In this document: piece after piece, positions 27,201-39,629 of the stretch
Numbering within the stretch: the first letter of the stretch is position 1
Layout of the letters: each line of letters opens with the position of its first letter
From: Ophiosphaerella korrae
Lineage: Eukaryota; Ascomycota; Dothideomycetes; Pleosporales; Phaeosphaeriaceae
Length of the DNA stretch: 64,000 bases
NCBI GenBank assembly: GCA_028456385.1
Contig: JALNQF010000185.1
Span: forward strand, 20,578 to 84,577
Reading direction: 5' to 3'
The notes under the pieces: generated by a model
What the model saw: only the letters and a program-made list of their open reading frames with translations
Databases searched by the model: none
Told to the model about the DNA's origin: nothing
Translations under genes and position numbers: made by a program

Positions 27201-29602
27201 GTTATGGGTCATCGCAGCCAAACGCCTCCCATATTGCGACCATATCGTCGCACTAGACAAGGGAGGTAAGATTTCGGAACAAGGTAACTTTGAAAAACTG
27301 AATCGATCTGGTGGATATGTCTCGGGCTTTGACCTTGCGCTGCCTGACTGGAGCTTCACTCCAGACAGGAGCGATCATGAGGCTCCACCAAGGTATAGTG
27401 AACGGCCAGAGGACAAACAACTCACTGAGGATGAGATCCAAGCTGAGGCAAATCGCCGTACAGGAGATGTGGCTATCTACAGATATTACATTGGCTCAGT
27501 GGGTTGGTTACCTAGCATCATCTTCATCGTTTCGATATCCGTCTTCATCTTCGGCATATCATTCCCCTGTAAGTGTATGCATCTTTACTCTTGCAAGAAT
27601 ATCACTGACCTTGCTTAGCTATTTGGGTGAAAATGTGGGCGGAGTTCAACGAGCGACGCCCCAATCAACGCCTTGGTTTCTATCTCGGTATTTACTCCAT
27701 GCTTGGTGGTTTAGCATTTGTATTTCTCGGTATCAGCACTTGGTACGCAAGCCCGTCACATCTTGAGAACTACAACTTACTCTTCGTATAGGCAACTGAT
27801 TATCACTATGGTACCACGGTCTGGCATCAGATTTCACAAGAGGCTTCTTGACACTGTTCTTGGGTAGGTAGGTGTGGCCAGATCCTGTGCAGCCTACTAA
27901 TGTGACGTAGATCCCCCATGTCATTCTTCTCCACAGTTGACACTGGCGTCACCCTCAACCGGTTCAGTCAGGACTTGATGCTTATCGATATGGAGCTCCC
28001 GATCACTGCACTGAATACTTTCGCAAGTACGTTTTCCCAACTTCGCACCTACCCGCACCTTGGCTAACACTGCATTAGCTTTCATGCTCTGTATCGCACA
28101 AATGGTTCTTATCGCTGTCGCGGCTCCTTTTGTGGCCATATCTTTTCCCATTGTCTGTGCTATTGTCTATGTTATTCAAAAGTTCTACCTTCGCACATCC
28201 CGTCAGCTGCGATTCCTCGATCTAGAGGCGAAGTCACCTCTATACTCTCAGTTCAATGAGATCTTGGAGGGCTTAGCAACCATCCGAGCATTTGGTTGGC
28301 AAAGATGTGTTGAGGAGAAGGCTAAGGAACTGCTTGATCGTAGTCAACGCCCCTTTTATCTCCTTTTTGCGGTCCAGCGTTGGCTAACACTAGTTTTGGA
28401 TTTTGTTGTTGCCGGCATAGCCACGGTTCTCATCGTTCTCGTGGTTGTATTGAGGGGCAAGCTCAGTGCTGGTTATGTCGGTGTTGCACTTCTAAACGTC
28501 GTCCTTTTCTCGCAGAGCATTAAGCTGCTCATTACGTTCTGGACGCAAGTAGAGACGCACATCGGTAGCGTGGCAAGGATCAAGAACTTCACGACTAATC
28601 CCGCTGCGGAAGACAAGGACACAGAAGATCATATACCACCCCCCAACTGGCCAAGCCGAGGAAAGATTGACTTCAACGATATCACAGCATACCATCGGTA
28701 AGTTCACTTCTGGGTCACGCACCCTCAACGTAAATGCTTACCCTCTAGGGCCGGTGAGCCAGTGGTTCAAGATTTCTCTCTATTAATCAAGCCTGGTGAA
28801 AAGGTTGCCATCGTTGGTCGCACTGGAAGGTACGCTCATTTCATTCCGAACATTCTGTTCATATAGCGTGCTGATATCATGTAGTGGTAAATCGTCTCTC
28901 GTTCTCTCCCTCTTTCGCATGGTGGAGCTATCACACGGAACCGTGACCATTGATTCGCTCCCCATCCACCGCCTGCCCCGCCAAACGATCCGATCCCGAC
29001 TCATCGGTCTCCCACAAGATGCCTACCTCCTTCCTGGCACTGTGCGACTCAATGCCGATCCTCTTCAAGAGAGCAGCGACAAGGCCATCGTGCAAGCACT
29101 AAAGGACGTAAATCTGTGGGACAATGTAATCGTAGCAAAGGGCGATGCAGAAAAATACGACCACCCACTGGATGTGTTGGTCGAAGAACTCCATTTGAGT
29201 CACGGACAACGACAATTATTTTGCATTGCAAGGGCGATTTTGAAGCGCGAGAGAAGCAGTATATTGATATTAGATGAAGCTACGTCCAAGTAAGTTTTCA
29301 TACCTAGCGTGTCTATGTATCTTTACATGCTTATACCTCACAGTCTTGATTCGGCTTCCGACTTCACTGTCCAACGCCTCCTGCGTCAAAAGTTTCCCTC
29401 TCATACCATCATAGCCATTGCACATAAGCTCGATACAATCATGGACTTTGATAAGGTTGTTGTTATGAATCAAGGTGCGCTTGTCGAGTATGGTGAACCG
29501 CATCGATTATTGGAGCAACAAGGTAGTTGGTTCAGGAGTCTGTACGAAGATATAAGCCAAGATACAGATGAAAGTGACGATAGTATAACGCCAATTGTTT
29601 AA
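24246..29602 (+). CDS. ABCC-type (MRP-like) ABC exporter
   Basis: Full-length membrane exporter using ATP to move metabolites, drugs or conjugates out of the cell or into vacuoles. The N-terminus ([16 protein letters not shown] block) and extra hydrophobic helices form a TMD0, then TMD1-NBD1-TMD2-NBD2. NBD1: Walker [10 protein letters not shown], signature LSGGQSQR, Walker B with LDD and a Ser where the H-loop His is expected. NBD2: [26 protein letters not shown] and an intact H-loop (IAIAHK). One degenerate and one consensus site is usual for ABCC proteins. Fifteen introns: 24471-24527, 25057-25115, 25343-25406, 25593-25718, 25813-25860, 26095-26143, 26926-26990, 27154-27217, 27569-27618, 27743-27791, 27864-27910, 28027-28078, 28698-28748, 28830-28884, 29290-29343. 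They give exactly 1,488 residues. It is divergent from the NRPS and may export its product (inference). Confidence 0.93.
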
Positions 29603-29963
29603 CAACCCATATGTTGATACATCCCTTTTGTAAGGAAAAGCTTTACGATATAGCACAGGGAGGGTGGCAGGTCTAGTGAATCTCATTTGTGAAATAATGA
29701 CAGGACGTTTGAATTACTTTCAGGGCATTCCTGACATCTTGAGCAGGACACGATGTGGTAGCAATATTAGTTGAACAAATAGATGGCGCGTTAGTAATCT
29801 ACATATCTCATCACTTTGATCTATAATGCAGGGCGAATACGACAGCACGTCAAATTACATTTACCCTTTTTATGAGCTAGTCCGTCTATCCCCGGCATAA
29901 TTTACACCTAAAATCTTTGAATCCATAGATCCTTAGGGCTATCCCCGCTGCACCAGCGCCTAC
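29603..29963. other. Convergent 3' intergenic spacer
   Basis: Short AT-rich spacer between the exporter stop and the 3' end of the next gene on the opposite strand. No gene or repeat is seen. Confidence 0.6.
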
Positions 29964-30881
29964 TCATCCAACATGCACAAGCTCCACGAGGACACTCATA
30001 CCAAGGCGAGTAAAGCCTTGCATGAGGAACGTCTGCAGCTCTCGTAGGCGCTGCACCGAGTTGCCAACCTTTGTGAAGGAGGCTGTCATCTGGCAGTCGA
30101 TGTACTCGATGCGCAGACGAACTAGGCGACGACAATTGAAGACACCGTCAAGCTGGTACTTCTTGACGATCTCATTGAGGCGCAACACCTTCCTCTCCTT
30201 AGAGCGAACCGGGTCGGTGACCTCCATCTCAACCATGTGCCTCTCGCTGAAACGAGAGGCCGTGATGCCTGCCGTATGCAGGGTGAAGGTCACGTGCTGC
30301 AGATTTGGCAGCGAGCCCGTCATCTTGAAGTACGGGTTGTCAACCCAGTCATCAGCCACGCCCGAGAACCAGTACAGGCCTGGGAATTCAACCTTGGTGA
30401 CGTTGAGGCGGAGAGATGGCAGTTCGCTGGAACCGAAGATCTTGGCTGCGTGGTGCAGATCTGTCGTGTTGGCCATGTTGAATGTCATCTCGCGGACAAC
30501 GGGGAGCACGGTCCCGTGCCACTCGGTAGGGTCTTCGGGCTTGAAGACAATGCCGTGGAGGAATGAAGGACGGGCGGGATTTGCGTTCGTGCGCTCGCGC
30601 TCTGTGCTGATGAAGACTGTGATGCCACCTTGAGTATCTGTGAGCGAAGGGAATCGTGGGGTTTCAGAAGAGGAAGTCATACCAGCTCCGACGAGAGCAC
30701 GAATGGCAGATCCAGTCAGGTTGGTAACTGCAGTTGAAGAAGGCATCGATAGTTGTGCAGTGGAGCCACTGCGGGCACGGTCGCCATGGGCAGTAGAGAG
30801 AGATACAGGAGTGTTATCACCCTCTGCCTCATAACTGGCAGCGCAATTGAAGCCCACGACTTTGCCGTGTTCGTTGCTCAT
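29964..30881 (-). CDS. Hypothetical protein, 305 aa
   Basis: Single open frame without introns. I do not recognise the family. The first ~100 residues are Ser/Thr-rich and probably disordered. The rest is a mixed hydrophobic/charged domain with several leucine-spaced segments (LPNLQHVTFTLH, LVRLRIEYIDC) that loosely resemble the LRR-like tail of fungal F-box-type proteins. No F-box, signal peptide or membrane helix is evident. It lies tail-to-tail with the ABC exporter. The start chosen is the only Met ahead of the conserved-looking region. The opposite strand also has a long open frame (30022-30633), but that looks like a compositional shadow. Confidence 0.6.
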   Translation of the reverse strand: MSNEHGKVVGFNCAASYEAEGDNTPVSLSTAHGDRARSGSTAQLSMPSSTAVTNLTGSAIRALVGAGMTSSSETPRFPSLTDTQGGITVFISTERERTNANPARPSFLHGIVFKPEDPTEWHGTVLPVVREMTFNMANTTDLHHAAKIFGSSELPSLRLNVTKVEFPGLYWFSGVADDWVDNPYFKMTGSLPNLQHVTFTLHTAGITASRFSERHMVEMEVTDPVRSKERKVLRLNEIVKKYQLDGVFNCRRLVRLRIEYIDCQMTASFTKVGNSVQRLRELQTFLMQGFTRLGMSVLVELVHVG

Positions 30882-32485
30882 GGTGTTAGAGCGATAAGGT
30901 GAAGCTCCATGACGCTGATGACACTGGTTACAGTGGATTTTAGTAATGTACGAAGTCAGAAGAGAAGTTAGTAGGATTCAGGGAGCCTAACATTTCCAGA
31001 TCGTAGGGGAGAAGGATCAGTATTGACGTTGAAATCGTCAGGATTGTGGGATCCGCCGCGGGTCGGTGTTGAGTCCATGCTTGAAGCGTTGCAGTCCAGT
31101 GTTGTAGGAGGCTCTGTAAATGACTGGCGATACTGCGAGGGTCTCTTGACAGTTTCCGCAAAAGCTCCAGATGGCGAAAGGCGCAAGATGGTAGAACAGT
31201 GTTGGTAACATGGGAGATAGCAGGGAAACTTCCAGCGGGCAGGAAAGAAATTTTATAATTCAGCTTTTTGTTGTGCGTTTGTTTAGCGGCCTAGGTGACT
31301 GACGTTTCATCAGGAAAAAAAAAAAAAGCTCCGCCGGGCGTGAAGCCAGCGTTTGCGAGTGAAAGTAAGTGTAGGCAGTGGCCACAGAATAAAGCAAAAA
31401 GAGTACCACCACTAGGCAATTCCTTAAGATAGTCATGGAGCGTATCTCTTGAGAGCCCTGCACGCATATGTGGTGTATTCGGGGGGATCCGAACTCATTG
31501 AATCTGATTGGCAGGGTGCGTATGAAGTATAATAGCACACTTAAAATAGAAAAATGAATAGACATCCATTGATGCTTTTACAATCATTTAACAATTTTTT
31601 ACTGAAGAGCTCATGTATAGGTACCATGTTGGGCAGGGCAGGGGCTATAATAGGAGCAAATGACTAGGCTGCACTTTTAGAAGGAAAAATGACAAAATCT
31701 GGAGAAAACAAGATTTTGGTCTGTGGATAAGAGATACCTAGTAAGAAACAAACCTGGTGAGATGTTGGGATCGGCTTTGATGTTGACCAGTATCAAGTGA
31801 CATATCTTTAGGAAACTGTATCATAAGAACGCGAACCCCTGATGAGCTTACAAGCAGGACTGGTAATCGCATCAGGAGGAACAGCATTGAAATTCATCAC
31901 TGGGGGGCACTGACAAATGCTGCTCGTGAAACTGGCTTATACACGATGCTGGACGACAAGAAAATGGTCAAACTCGGATATCACAAAGAAGTAGATGTTG
32001 TCTGAACATCAACTTGAACGGGCGAGGTAGGACTTGACGAATGAAAAGATGTTGATGGATGACAGCAGGCTCGCAAGCTATACCTATTTGGGCCTACGAT
32101 GCATGACGCGGCCCTCAGCCAAACGGGTGGGAGGCACAATCAGAAGTCAGAAGAAACGGCCTCGAAAGCTAGATACGAGTCTCATCAGAGGTTGGACGTT
32201 GAATGAAAGATAAATTTAGGTTGGCGGCTGACGTAACACGCCACCCTCGGCCTTGACATTTTGAGGCGCGCCATGACCGCGACACGCTTTGAAACCCGCT
32301 TGCATGTTACAAATCCCATGGCGCGCTGAATCAAAGACCATGACACCATTGTCCTCTTTTCCCTCCCTTCACGATCATGGCTGATATGACCGCCATCGCC
32401 AATTCCCCTTCCCCGCGCACATAGACAAAGACGTTAGAATTTACCCGTTGCAGGCTGTAGGCTGTGCTGGGTGTAAGCTGCTGTC
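30882..32485. other. Intergenic region upstream of MFS gene
   Basis: About 1.6 kb holding the promoters of the 305-aa gene and the MFS gene, which are divergent. It contains a poly-A tract near 31,314-31,327 and no coding signal. A pyrimidine-rich stretch lies shortly before the MFS start. Confidence 0.55.
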
Positions 32486-34156
32486 ATGGCTTCACGACCG
32501 CCGTCCTCGCCGCGGGACTCAGTGGAAGAAGGCGCACCCCTCCTCCTGCCTCCCTCCTCCTCGACCGCGTTTGTCCGCCCGCCACTGTCGTCATCGCCAC
32601 AAAAGCCATGGGTGCTCCTGGTCGTATTAGCCCTCTTCCTGCTCGCCATAGTCGATATCGGTGCTTACTTGGGTGAACCGCCACGGACGCGCATCTTTGA
32701 GGCCAATATATGTCTCTCGTATTACCGCAACCACGACGCATCCGTCATCGACACCCATGGTACCGTTCCAGAGAAGCTGTGCAAGATCGACGCCGTGCAG
32801 CAGAAGCTGGCCATGATCTTCGGCTGGCAGGACACGTTTGATGCGCTGCCGGGTATTCTGCTGGCAGTCCCATTTGGCACCTTGGCAGATCGAGCAGGCC
32901 GCAAATGGATCTTCACTGCAAGTTTGATGGGCCTGCAGCTCAGCTCAGCATGGATTTTGGTCATCTGTAAGCTAATGGGTAAAGTCTGGCATATGCGGCA
33001 TGGCTGATCGTCGACAGGCTATTTCAAGAATTTGCCGCTGCAGTTGACATGGTTATCGTCGGCTTTCTTCGTCATTGGCGGAGGACCCATCGTTGCAGTT
33101 GCATTAGGCATTACCATGATCTCCGACATTGTGCCTCCCGAAAAACGGACGACTATCTTTCTCTATCTCACTGCTTCTGTATTAGTAGCAGAAATGCTTG
33201 CCCCAATCCTGGCTGCACATCTGATGAAGAAAGGCGACTGGCTGCCTCTGCTCCTGGCCCTTGCAATACAGCAACTTGGCGTCACCATCGCTTTCTTTTT
33301 TCCGGAGACGCTCCACCTACGAGACTTACCGGAACCCCAGGATGAGGTTGATCAGAGCATCAAACTTATGCCCAAGGGTGGCCATTTCACGCTAAAAGCC
33401 CAGTTGCGGAACTTCCGTGTGGCCTTCAACTTCCTTCGGAGCGACTGGACACTGGGCTTAGTAGTGTTCTCTTTCATGGCAAACAGGCTGGGTAGACAGG
33501 CCTTGACACTGCTGATCCGCTATGCTTCGAAGCGCTACGGATGGGAGATCAAAGATGCAGCCTACCTACTTTCCTTCCGCGCGGCGACCAATCTGGTAGC
33601 TGTCGCCGTTTTTCTTCCACTGCTCAACTGGTTCCTGCTCAAATACCTCCGATTACCGGCACACCGGGCTGATCTATGGATAACACGCGCCTCCATAATT
33701 CTGACCACTATTTCATTCCTTATTTTGGGAACCGCCGTCTACCCTGCGATCCTGGTGTTTGGACTTCTCACTTACAATCTTGGTACGGGGTACAATGCAG
33801 CCATGCGTTCTGTCGCCTTACACGTGATTGGTGGGCAAGCCAGCCCAGATGTAGGCAAGTTGATGAGCACTATTGCAATTGTAGAAAGCATTGGAGTCAT
33901 GATTGCCGGGCCACTCTTGAGTCTCATGTTCCAATGGGGCATGGATCTAGGGACTGCCTGGCTCGGGTTGCCGTTCCTGGTCTGTGTTTTGGTGTTTGCA
34001 GGAATGACTGTAGTCACTTTTGCAATAAACGTCAAGGATCGTGATGTAGGCTACACTGAAGTGCAACACGAAGGCATGATTGAAGACGAGGAAGCCGAGC
34101 AGCATGGCAGGTCCTCTGCACTCGAAGAAACCCTCCCACACCGACATGTGATTTGA
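32486..34156 (+). CDS. Major facilitator superfamily transporter
   Basis: Integral membrane transporter, 539 residues after removal of one intron (32967-33017). A Pro/Ser-rich cytosolic tail of ~45 residues precedes the first helix (VLLVVLALFLLAIVDIGAY). The loop between helices 2 and 3 has the MFS motif A (GTLADRAGRK). About twelve hydrophobic segments follow, split by a longer central loop near residues 265-300. The C-terminal tail is acidic. The substrate is not evident. The family fits drug:H+ antiport-like fungal MFS proteins, but the long extracellular loop after helix 1 with two Cys residues differs from a minimal transporter. It is not obviously co-regulated with the NRPS; a structural gene and 1.6 kb separate it from the ABC exporter. 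Confidence 0.9.
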
Positions 34157-34544
34157 AAGCTATATCGCAGTGTGTTGGACTATGCTAAGATAGCTAATTT
34201 TTGTTGTGGAATGGAAGCAAAAGCTGAATAAACCTTGGAGATTTAGAAAAAATAGCTATCATGCGTCTGCATGTTGGTGGGGCGTCTTGGCCACTCTTGC
34301 CCTCAATAGCTGGGTGAGCTGTCTCGTTATAGAAAGGAACATAGAAAAGAGCAGGAGCAATACCCGTTAGAATAGCAAGCTGTTGTCGCAACATCCACCT
34401 ACCCCTTCTCTTTCATGCCTACTCTTCCATTCCATAAGTGTTTCCGTTTCATCTGTCAACGCCTCCCTTTGCCATAATTTGACACGTTGGAGCCGCCATC
34501 TTGCCGTTCCTCTTCGGTGTCAGTGGTATCATCTCGTCGACCAG
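34157..34544. other. Intergenic spacer
   Basis: Spacer between the MFS stop and the chosen start of the next gene. The downstream reading frame is open from 34383, but that part looks like 5' UTR. No other feature is seen. Confidence 0.5.
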
Positions 34545-37500
34545 ATGCTTGCCCGGGCGTCAAGCGACGCTAGCACTCGACTTCATCGTTCCAAGTCAAC
34601 ATCCACCGTACACAGACACCCACCTCTCATCTCAGAACCCTTTGATCCTGATGCGGCCCAGCAGCAGGCTCTAGCTGCTGCTACCACCGCCTTCTCTCGG
34701 GCACAGGCTCACGATGCGGCAGAGCGAACTTCTCAGCGCAACTCTGAGATTGCAAGGTCAAAGAGTAATGCTAGTCGAAAGTCGTTCATGTCGAAAGGCC
34801 AGGGTAGCCATTTCCCTCCGCGAGACTCAAGTTTCCGCAGTTCACAGCAGGCAATGAGTCGAGGTGCTACCAACCAGCGACAGTTCCAAGCCTCCACAAC
34901 GAACCCTTTGAAATTTCCCTCACTCTACCCTGCACCCAACATCGAAAGACCAGTATCAGCACCCAGGCCACTTTCAACACAACCTTCTGTTGCTTTCGGC
35001 GAATACTCACGCCCAGTTACACAGCCCAAGCCCGGCCGACAAAGTGCTTCGTCGTCGATCACGTCTCAACAAATTCGGAAAGCACGATCCATGTACTATG
35101 CAAGCAGCGTTCAGACCGGCTCACCCATAGCCCGACCACCTGCACAGTATCTCACTTCGCCGCCTCTTTCAAGGGTGCCGTCTACTGCTGAGATTCTAAG
35201 TGCAACCGTACCATCCCGAGCTTCGAGAACCTCTCCACCTGTAGAGTCTCGCATACCAGTCAAGATTATGAATGATGAGACCGTCGACAAAGCGCGCGAC
35301 AAATACTTAGAGAATTTCCAGCAGCGCTCCATTAAACACAAGCCCTCCTTGTTCTTGGCACCTTTTATCAAGAGACAAGACAGAGCCAAGGATAAAACCA
35401 AACGTTTCAGTGTGGGCTTTGCATCGACATCTATAAGCAGCCAACGAACACCCCATGAATCAGAGGTTGATGTCACACTCAACGACTTCATGCCCCAAGC
35501 AGAGAAGAAGGAGAAGAGATCGTTCTCGGGTTCGCTTAAGAAAAAAATCAGGCGTGTGTTTAGACGTACATCGAAGATATCGCCAATTTTGCCGGTCCAG
35601 CAGATTGAGGCAAGCCGAAATTATTTTGACCCTCCTCAGGTTGGCGTTAAGAGCGCTGCCATTCAGCCTACTATTCCAAGTCCAGACGAGGATGTCTTAC
35701 GGCGGGCTCGCAATCGCACTCCGTTGCTTGAGGCGCGCCATCCAAGCTTTCTCCGATCTGGGTCTCGTACAAGCAGCAACACGAGTGCTAGAAGCAATCG
35801 TAGCAATAAGAGCCTGCATAGTGAAGTACACGCCATAAATCCACCTGCCTCTCGAACAACAAGTTGGAGTACTTCGTCTGCAGGAGACACCCTTGCCCAG
35901 CGAGCTCTCAAACGTCTGACCGTTATACATGAAGCAAAAGACAGCATTGGAAGCGAGGCTGATCATCTTGCCTCCATATCTATAACGAGAAAGATGCTGC
36001 CTCTTGGCGCTTTCCGCGATCCCATGCCCATGGACGGTGTGTTAGAAGAATCTTCGGCGTCCGTTGACCCTAAACGCGTTTTCTCCGCATTAATGAGGGA
36101 AATAGAATCTTCGAAGACGAAGGAAACCGAAATAAGTTATACTAATCACAGCCCTAGTTCTGAGAGCGATGTCTTCAAATCAGACAAGACCAAGAATTTG
36201 CACTTCGGATGCAGGGAGCCGCATTCCAGCGACAGCAAAGACTTCAACCCGAGCGTCAATGATCAAAATCCAACTTTTCGACATCCACAAAATGCCTTGG
36301 CGCAAAGCACCGGAGGTATGACTGACTTCTTCCATAAAAGGGGGCATGGTATCAGGTCTACCATTCGATCTATTACCCCTCGAGACCAGCAACTCTCGCC
36401 CTGTCCTATGCGATCAATTGTTTCAATTCCTGATAGCGATTTAGGGGCATCGTCATCTCCTTCGACAAACAATTCTTATGAAAATTGTATCAACATCAAC
36501 GTTGGGTTAGTCCAAATGTTGATACTACTTGTTCGTGTATTTCTTACTAATCACATTTAGGTCTGTAAACCAGGGTCACTCTGCCCAGTTATTCTCACCC
36601 TCCGCTCGGCAGATCGAAAAGCGCATTAAGAAGGCGAAAGATCGTTGGAAAACACCACTAGATGATATTGAAAAACTTCACTTTCCGCGTGAGACTAACC
36701 GAATCTATGATATTGCCAACTTTTCCGAGCGAACAGTCTTATACGACAACACCCGCAGCTTCGTGGAGTTGGACACAACGTTACACACTGGCGTCCCCAT
36801 TTCGTATGAATCTCCAGCTTCGCCTCCTACTCGATCGATAATGTCCCCACTGTCTCCAAGCATCTACTCGCGAAATACCGATGGTGTCAGCATCCTTCCC
36901 AACGATAGTGTTATGTCATTCGATGACAATGACAGACTTGAAAGACATCACGATGGAGGGTCGGCAGTAATCTTGAAGAGCCAATCAGTGCGCAGCTATG
37001 TTGTTGGAACGCCTTCACCTCGTCGCCCACAATCTACGCATTCTAGCCGCGACTGGAAGGTCTGGCTGTCCAATGAAGTCTCAAACATGGAATTCACGAG
37101 TCAGGAGAATTTGACGATCCACGAACACTACACGTCGTCTCCCGAAAAGTACGTACGAAAAACCAGACGCCACTCACAAAGTGAAGGAGAAGATACAACT
37201 GAGATCTTGCGTCCATCATGCGACACAATTACTCCACTTGCTGATGGAGGTACAAGCGTTCCTGCAGATCCGCACCTTACCAAAAGCGCCATGATTCAGA
37301 CCGATGTAAACCAAGACCAGTGCTCTATAGGAAGTTCGATGGTAGTCCTCGAAAGGTCACAATCACATTCAGATACGTTTAAAGAGGCGTCTCCAAGGGA
37401 TACACCACCAAATTTAGGGGATGCACAGGCGTCCAGATATGCCTCACGGTCAGGCTCGATTCCTCTCTTACCTACAAAGACCAAGCCAACCGTACCGAAT

Positions 37501-38364
37501 CTTATTCATTCTAACTCGCAGCCTTTGATCGAGTCACCGATATCCGCGCGCATGAACGATCGATTTCCTTTTATAAATACCGGTCGAAAATCAAGTAGTA
37601 ACAGCGCCAGATCATCGCGTATGTCCAGGTCACCACCTGACAGTATTACCTCTTCAATGAAGTCAAGGAGAGCAACGCCAAGCCCAAGGATATACTCTGA
37701 CTTCTCCGCTCCACCTACCAAGAACATAATACCGCAGCTCGCAGGTACAGCTCCAAAGAAGGCCGATTCAGGTCGGAGGAGCAAGGAGAATGCGACACCA
37801 ATATCTACAAGTGATAGAAATGACCCTAGAACATCCAAGGTGTTGCCGTCCGAGAATGTTTCACGTCCAAGATCTTTGCAGCCGCTTTCCTCTGCAACCC
37901 TGAATCGTAATGTGACAAACATAGGCCAATACACCACCAACACCTCTAATAGCAAGCACTCGAAGCACAACTCAAGCCCTGCTATTACGCCTTTACGGCC
38001 ACGCATTCGTGCTATTATACAACCCACCTCACCAGACAAACCAAGTCGGCGACCGAAGAGTGCTTTCGACTTACGTGGACCGAAAATTGCACCACCGCGC
38101 CCTGCCTCAGAGTTCAGAAGGCCTACGCTGCATATCAAACCGTCAAAAAGCTCACTAGCCTTGAATAAAGAGCCAAGCCCAGGCTCTGAAGAAAGAGCCA
38201 TCGATAGCATTCTCGAGGATGACGAGCGCAGCGGCAGCGTTACACCTGGTCAGCGTATGGCCGATCGCTTCCTACGCGAACGGAAGAGCACCGGAGGCTT
38301 GGAAACCTGCAAACACCGAGGTGGACTGAAATTGGTAAGGGAGGATACCCCGGCATTTCTTTGA
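34545..38364 (+). CDS. Large basic Ser/Arg-rich low-complexity protein, 1,254 aa
   Basis: Two exons joined over an intron at 36506-36560 (branch TACTAAT, acceptor TTTAG). No catalytic domain is recognised. The protein is strongly enriched in Ser, Arg, Pro and Thr and is predicted to be mostly disordered. Short conserved-looking islands include a basic stretch (SLKKKIRRVFRR) near residue 330 and a helical patch after the intron (ARQIEKRIKKAKDRW). Such composition is typical of cytoskeletal, polarity or signalling scaffolds of filamentous fungi, but no specific assignment is made. The start at 34545 was preferred over the in-frame ATG at 34383, because the 54 codons between look like untranslated leader. 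Exon lengths sum to a whole number of codons. Confidence 0.82.
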
Positions 38365-39629
38365 TTCTGATGCATCCTTGTGAAGGGGACTGCATGATGG
38401 CTAGCGATGCATGGTACTCAACATCTGGTCCCACACTCTACAACTATTGTTTAAAATCGAGACACTTTTATGGCAGTGTATGATGGATTAGATCGAGGTT
38501 GGCGCTCGTTGGATATGGTATCGCGGTTTTGGTTGGCTACTTCGCAAAACATATGGCCGATATCATAGTGTAACTGTCTCAATGCACATTCGTATCTTCA
38601 AACTCAAGTCCCGTTGTACTGCGCATCACTCTTTCGTTGCTTAAATTTGTATGTGCATGGTCATATTCGGCGTAAGTGCTCCATCCCAACTATGTCAACG
38701 CGCTGTACGGTGCAAAAACCGCATCGCATACGTTGCACAGCTAATCATCGCTTCGTGATTTGGGTCTGCGATTGATGAGCCTGGAAATATTCACAAATGG
38801 TAGGTGCATCCTAAGAGATCGATCTGGATCGCATCAATAGGATAATTTACGATAATTCTTGGATGTTTTCAACTTTGTACATTGCGCAATATCTCGGAAC
38901 TGTAAGCGATAACGGTCGAGATATGGAGTAGACTGACGAAAATACTTAAAACAAGGGGCTGTCAACGTGAGTCTTGCGATCAAAGGTTGGTATGTGGTGC
39001 AACACAGGGCGCCCATGTCTTGCGGAGGAACCTGGGATGTATATATAAAGGCGTGTTTCAGTTCATCAAACGGATATTGCGCTTAGAAGCCAGAGAAGGA
39101 GGCCAAGAAACGAAACACGTGAAAACAAAGCCAGGGCATCCAACTTCAAAGCTGTAAAAATCAAAGCGTAGGCTAGTGCCGAGATGCAACAAAATAAAGT
39201 CAAAGTGTGCCTGAATGCCGAAATCCAAAGACCAAGTATGTGGGGTACCCCACAAATCCCTATCCCTTCATGCGAACTGTTGTGCGACATATACAAGCCG
39301 TCGATCTTGCTGCCGGCAGTGCTTGTCTCAGCCGAAACACCCTTGTTGCCGGCAGTACAAGCTTCGACGATATATTTGAAGCCGGCAGCTTAGCAAGGGC
39401 TTTTAAAACAATGATGAAACGCGACGCCCCATCTCATCACGGCAAAAGCAAATGCTGACCGGAACCAGAAAAATGGTTGATGAGAAAAGTATTCTTCTTG
39501 TTACACTACGAGTCTACCCATGCGCCTTGCCGTGTGCTCCCCAACACCATCACAATGCTGTCTAGCCTCTATCTCTACCACCCATGCGTATGCTTCGATC
39601 AAGATTTCACCAACGCCAGTGCCGCGCAC
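38365..39629. other. Convergent intergenic region with short GCCGGCAG repeats
   Basis: About 1.3 kb between two convergent genes, without a credible gene. The motif GCCGGCAG occurs three times within 39,312-39,390. A TATATATAAA stretch lies near 39,039. No terminator-like structure is claimed. Confidence 0.5.

Noticed and set aside
30022..30633. 203-codon plus-strand frame opposite the 305-aa gene
   Set aside because: It lies wholly antisense to a more protein-like frame and looks like a codon-bias shadow.
39312..39390. Three GCCGGCAG words
   Set aside because: Too short and irregularly spaced to call a repeat element; mentioned only in the spacer entry.
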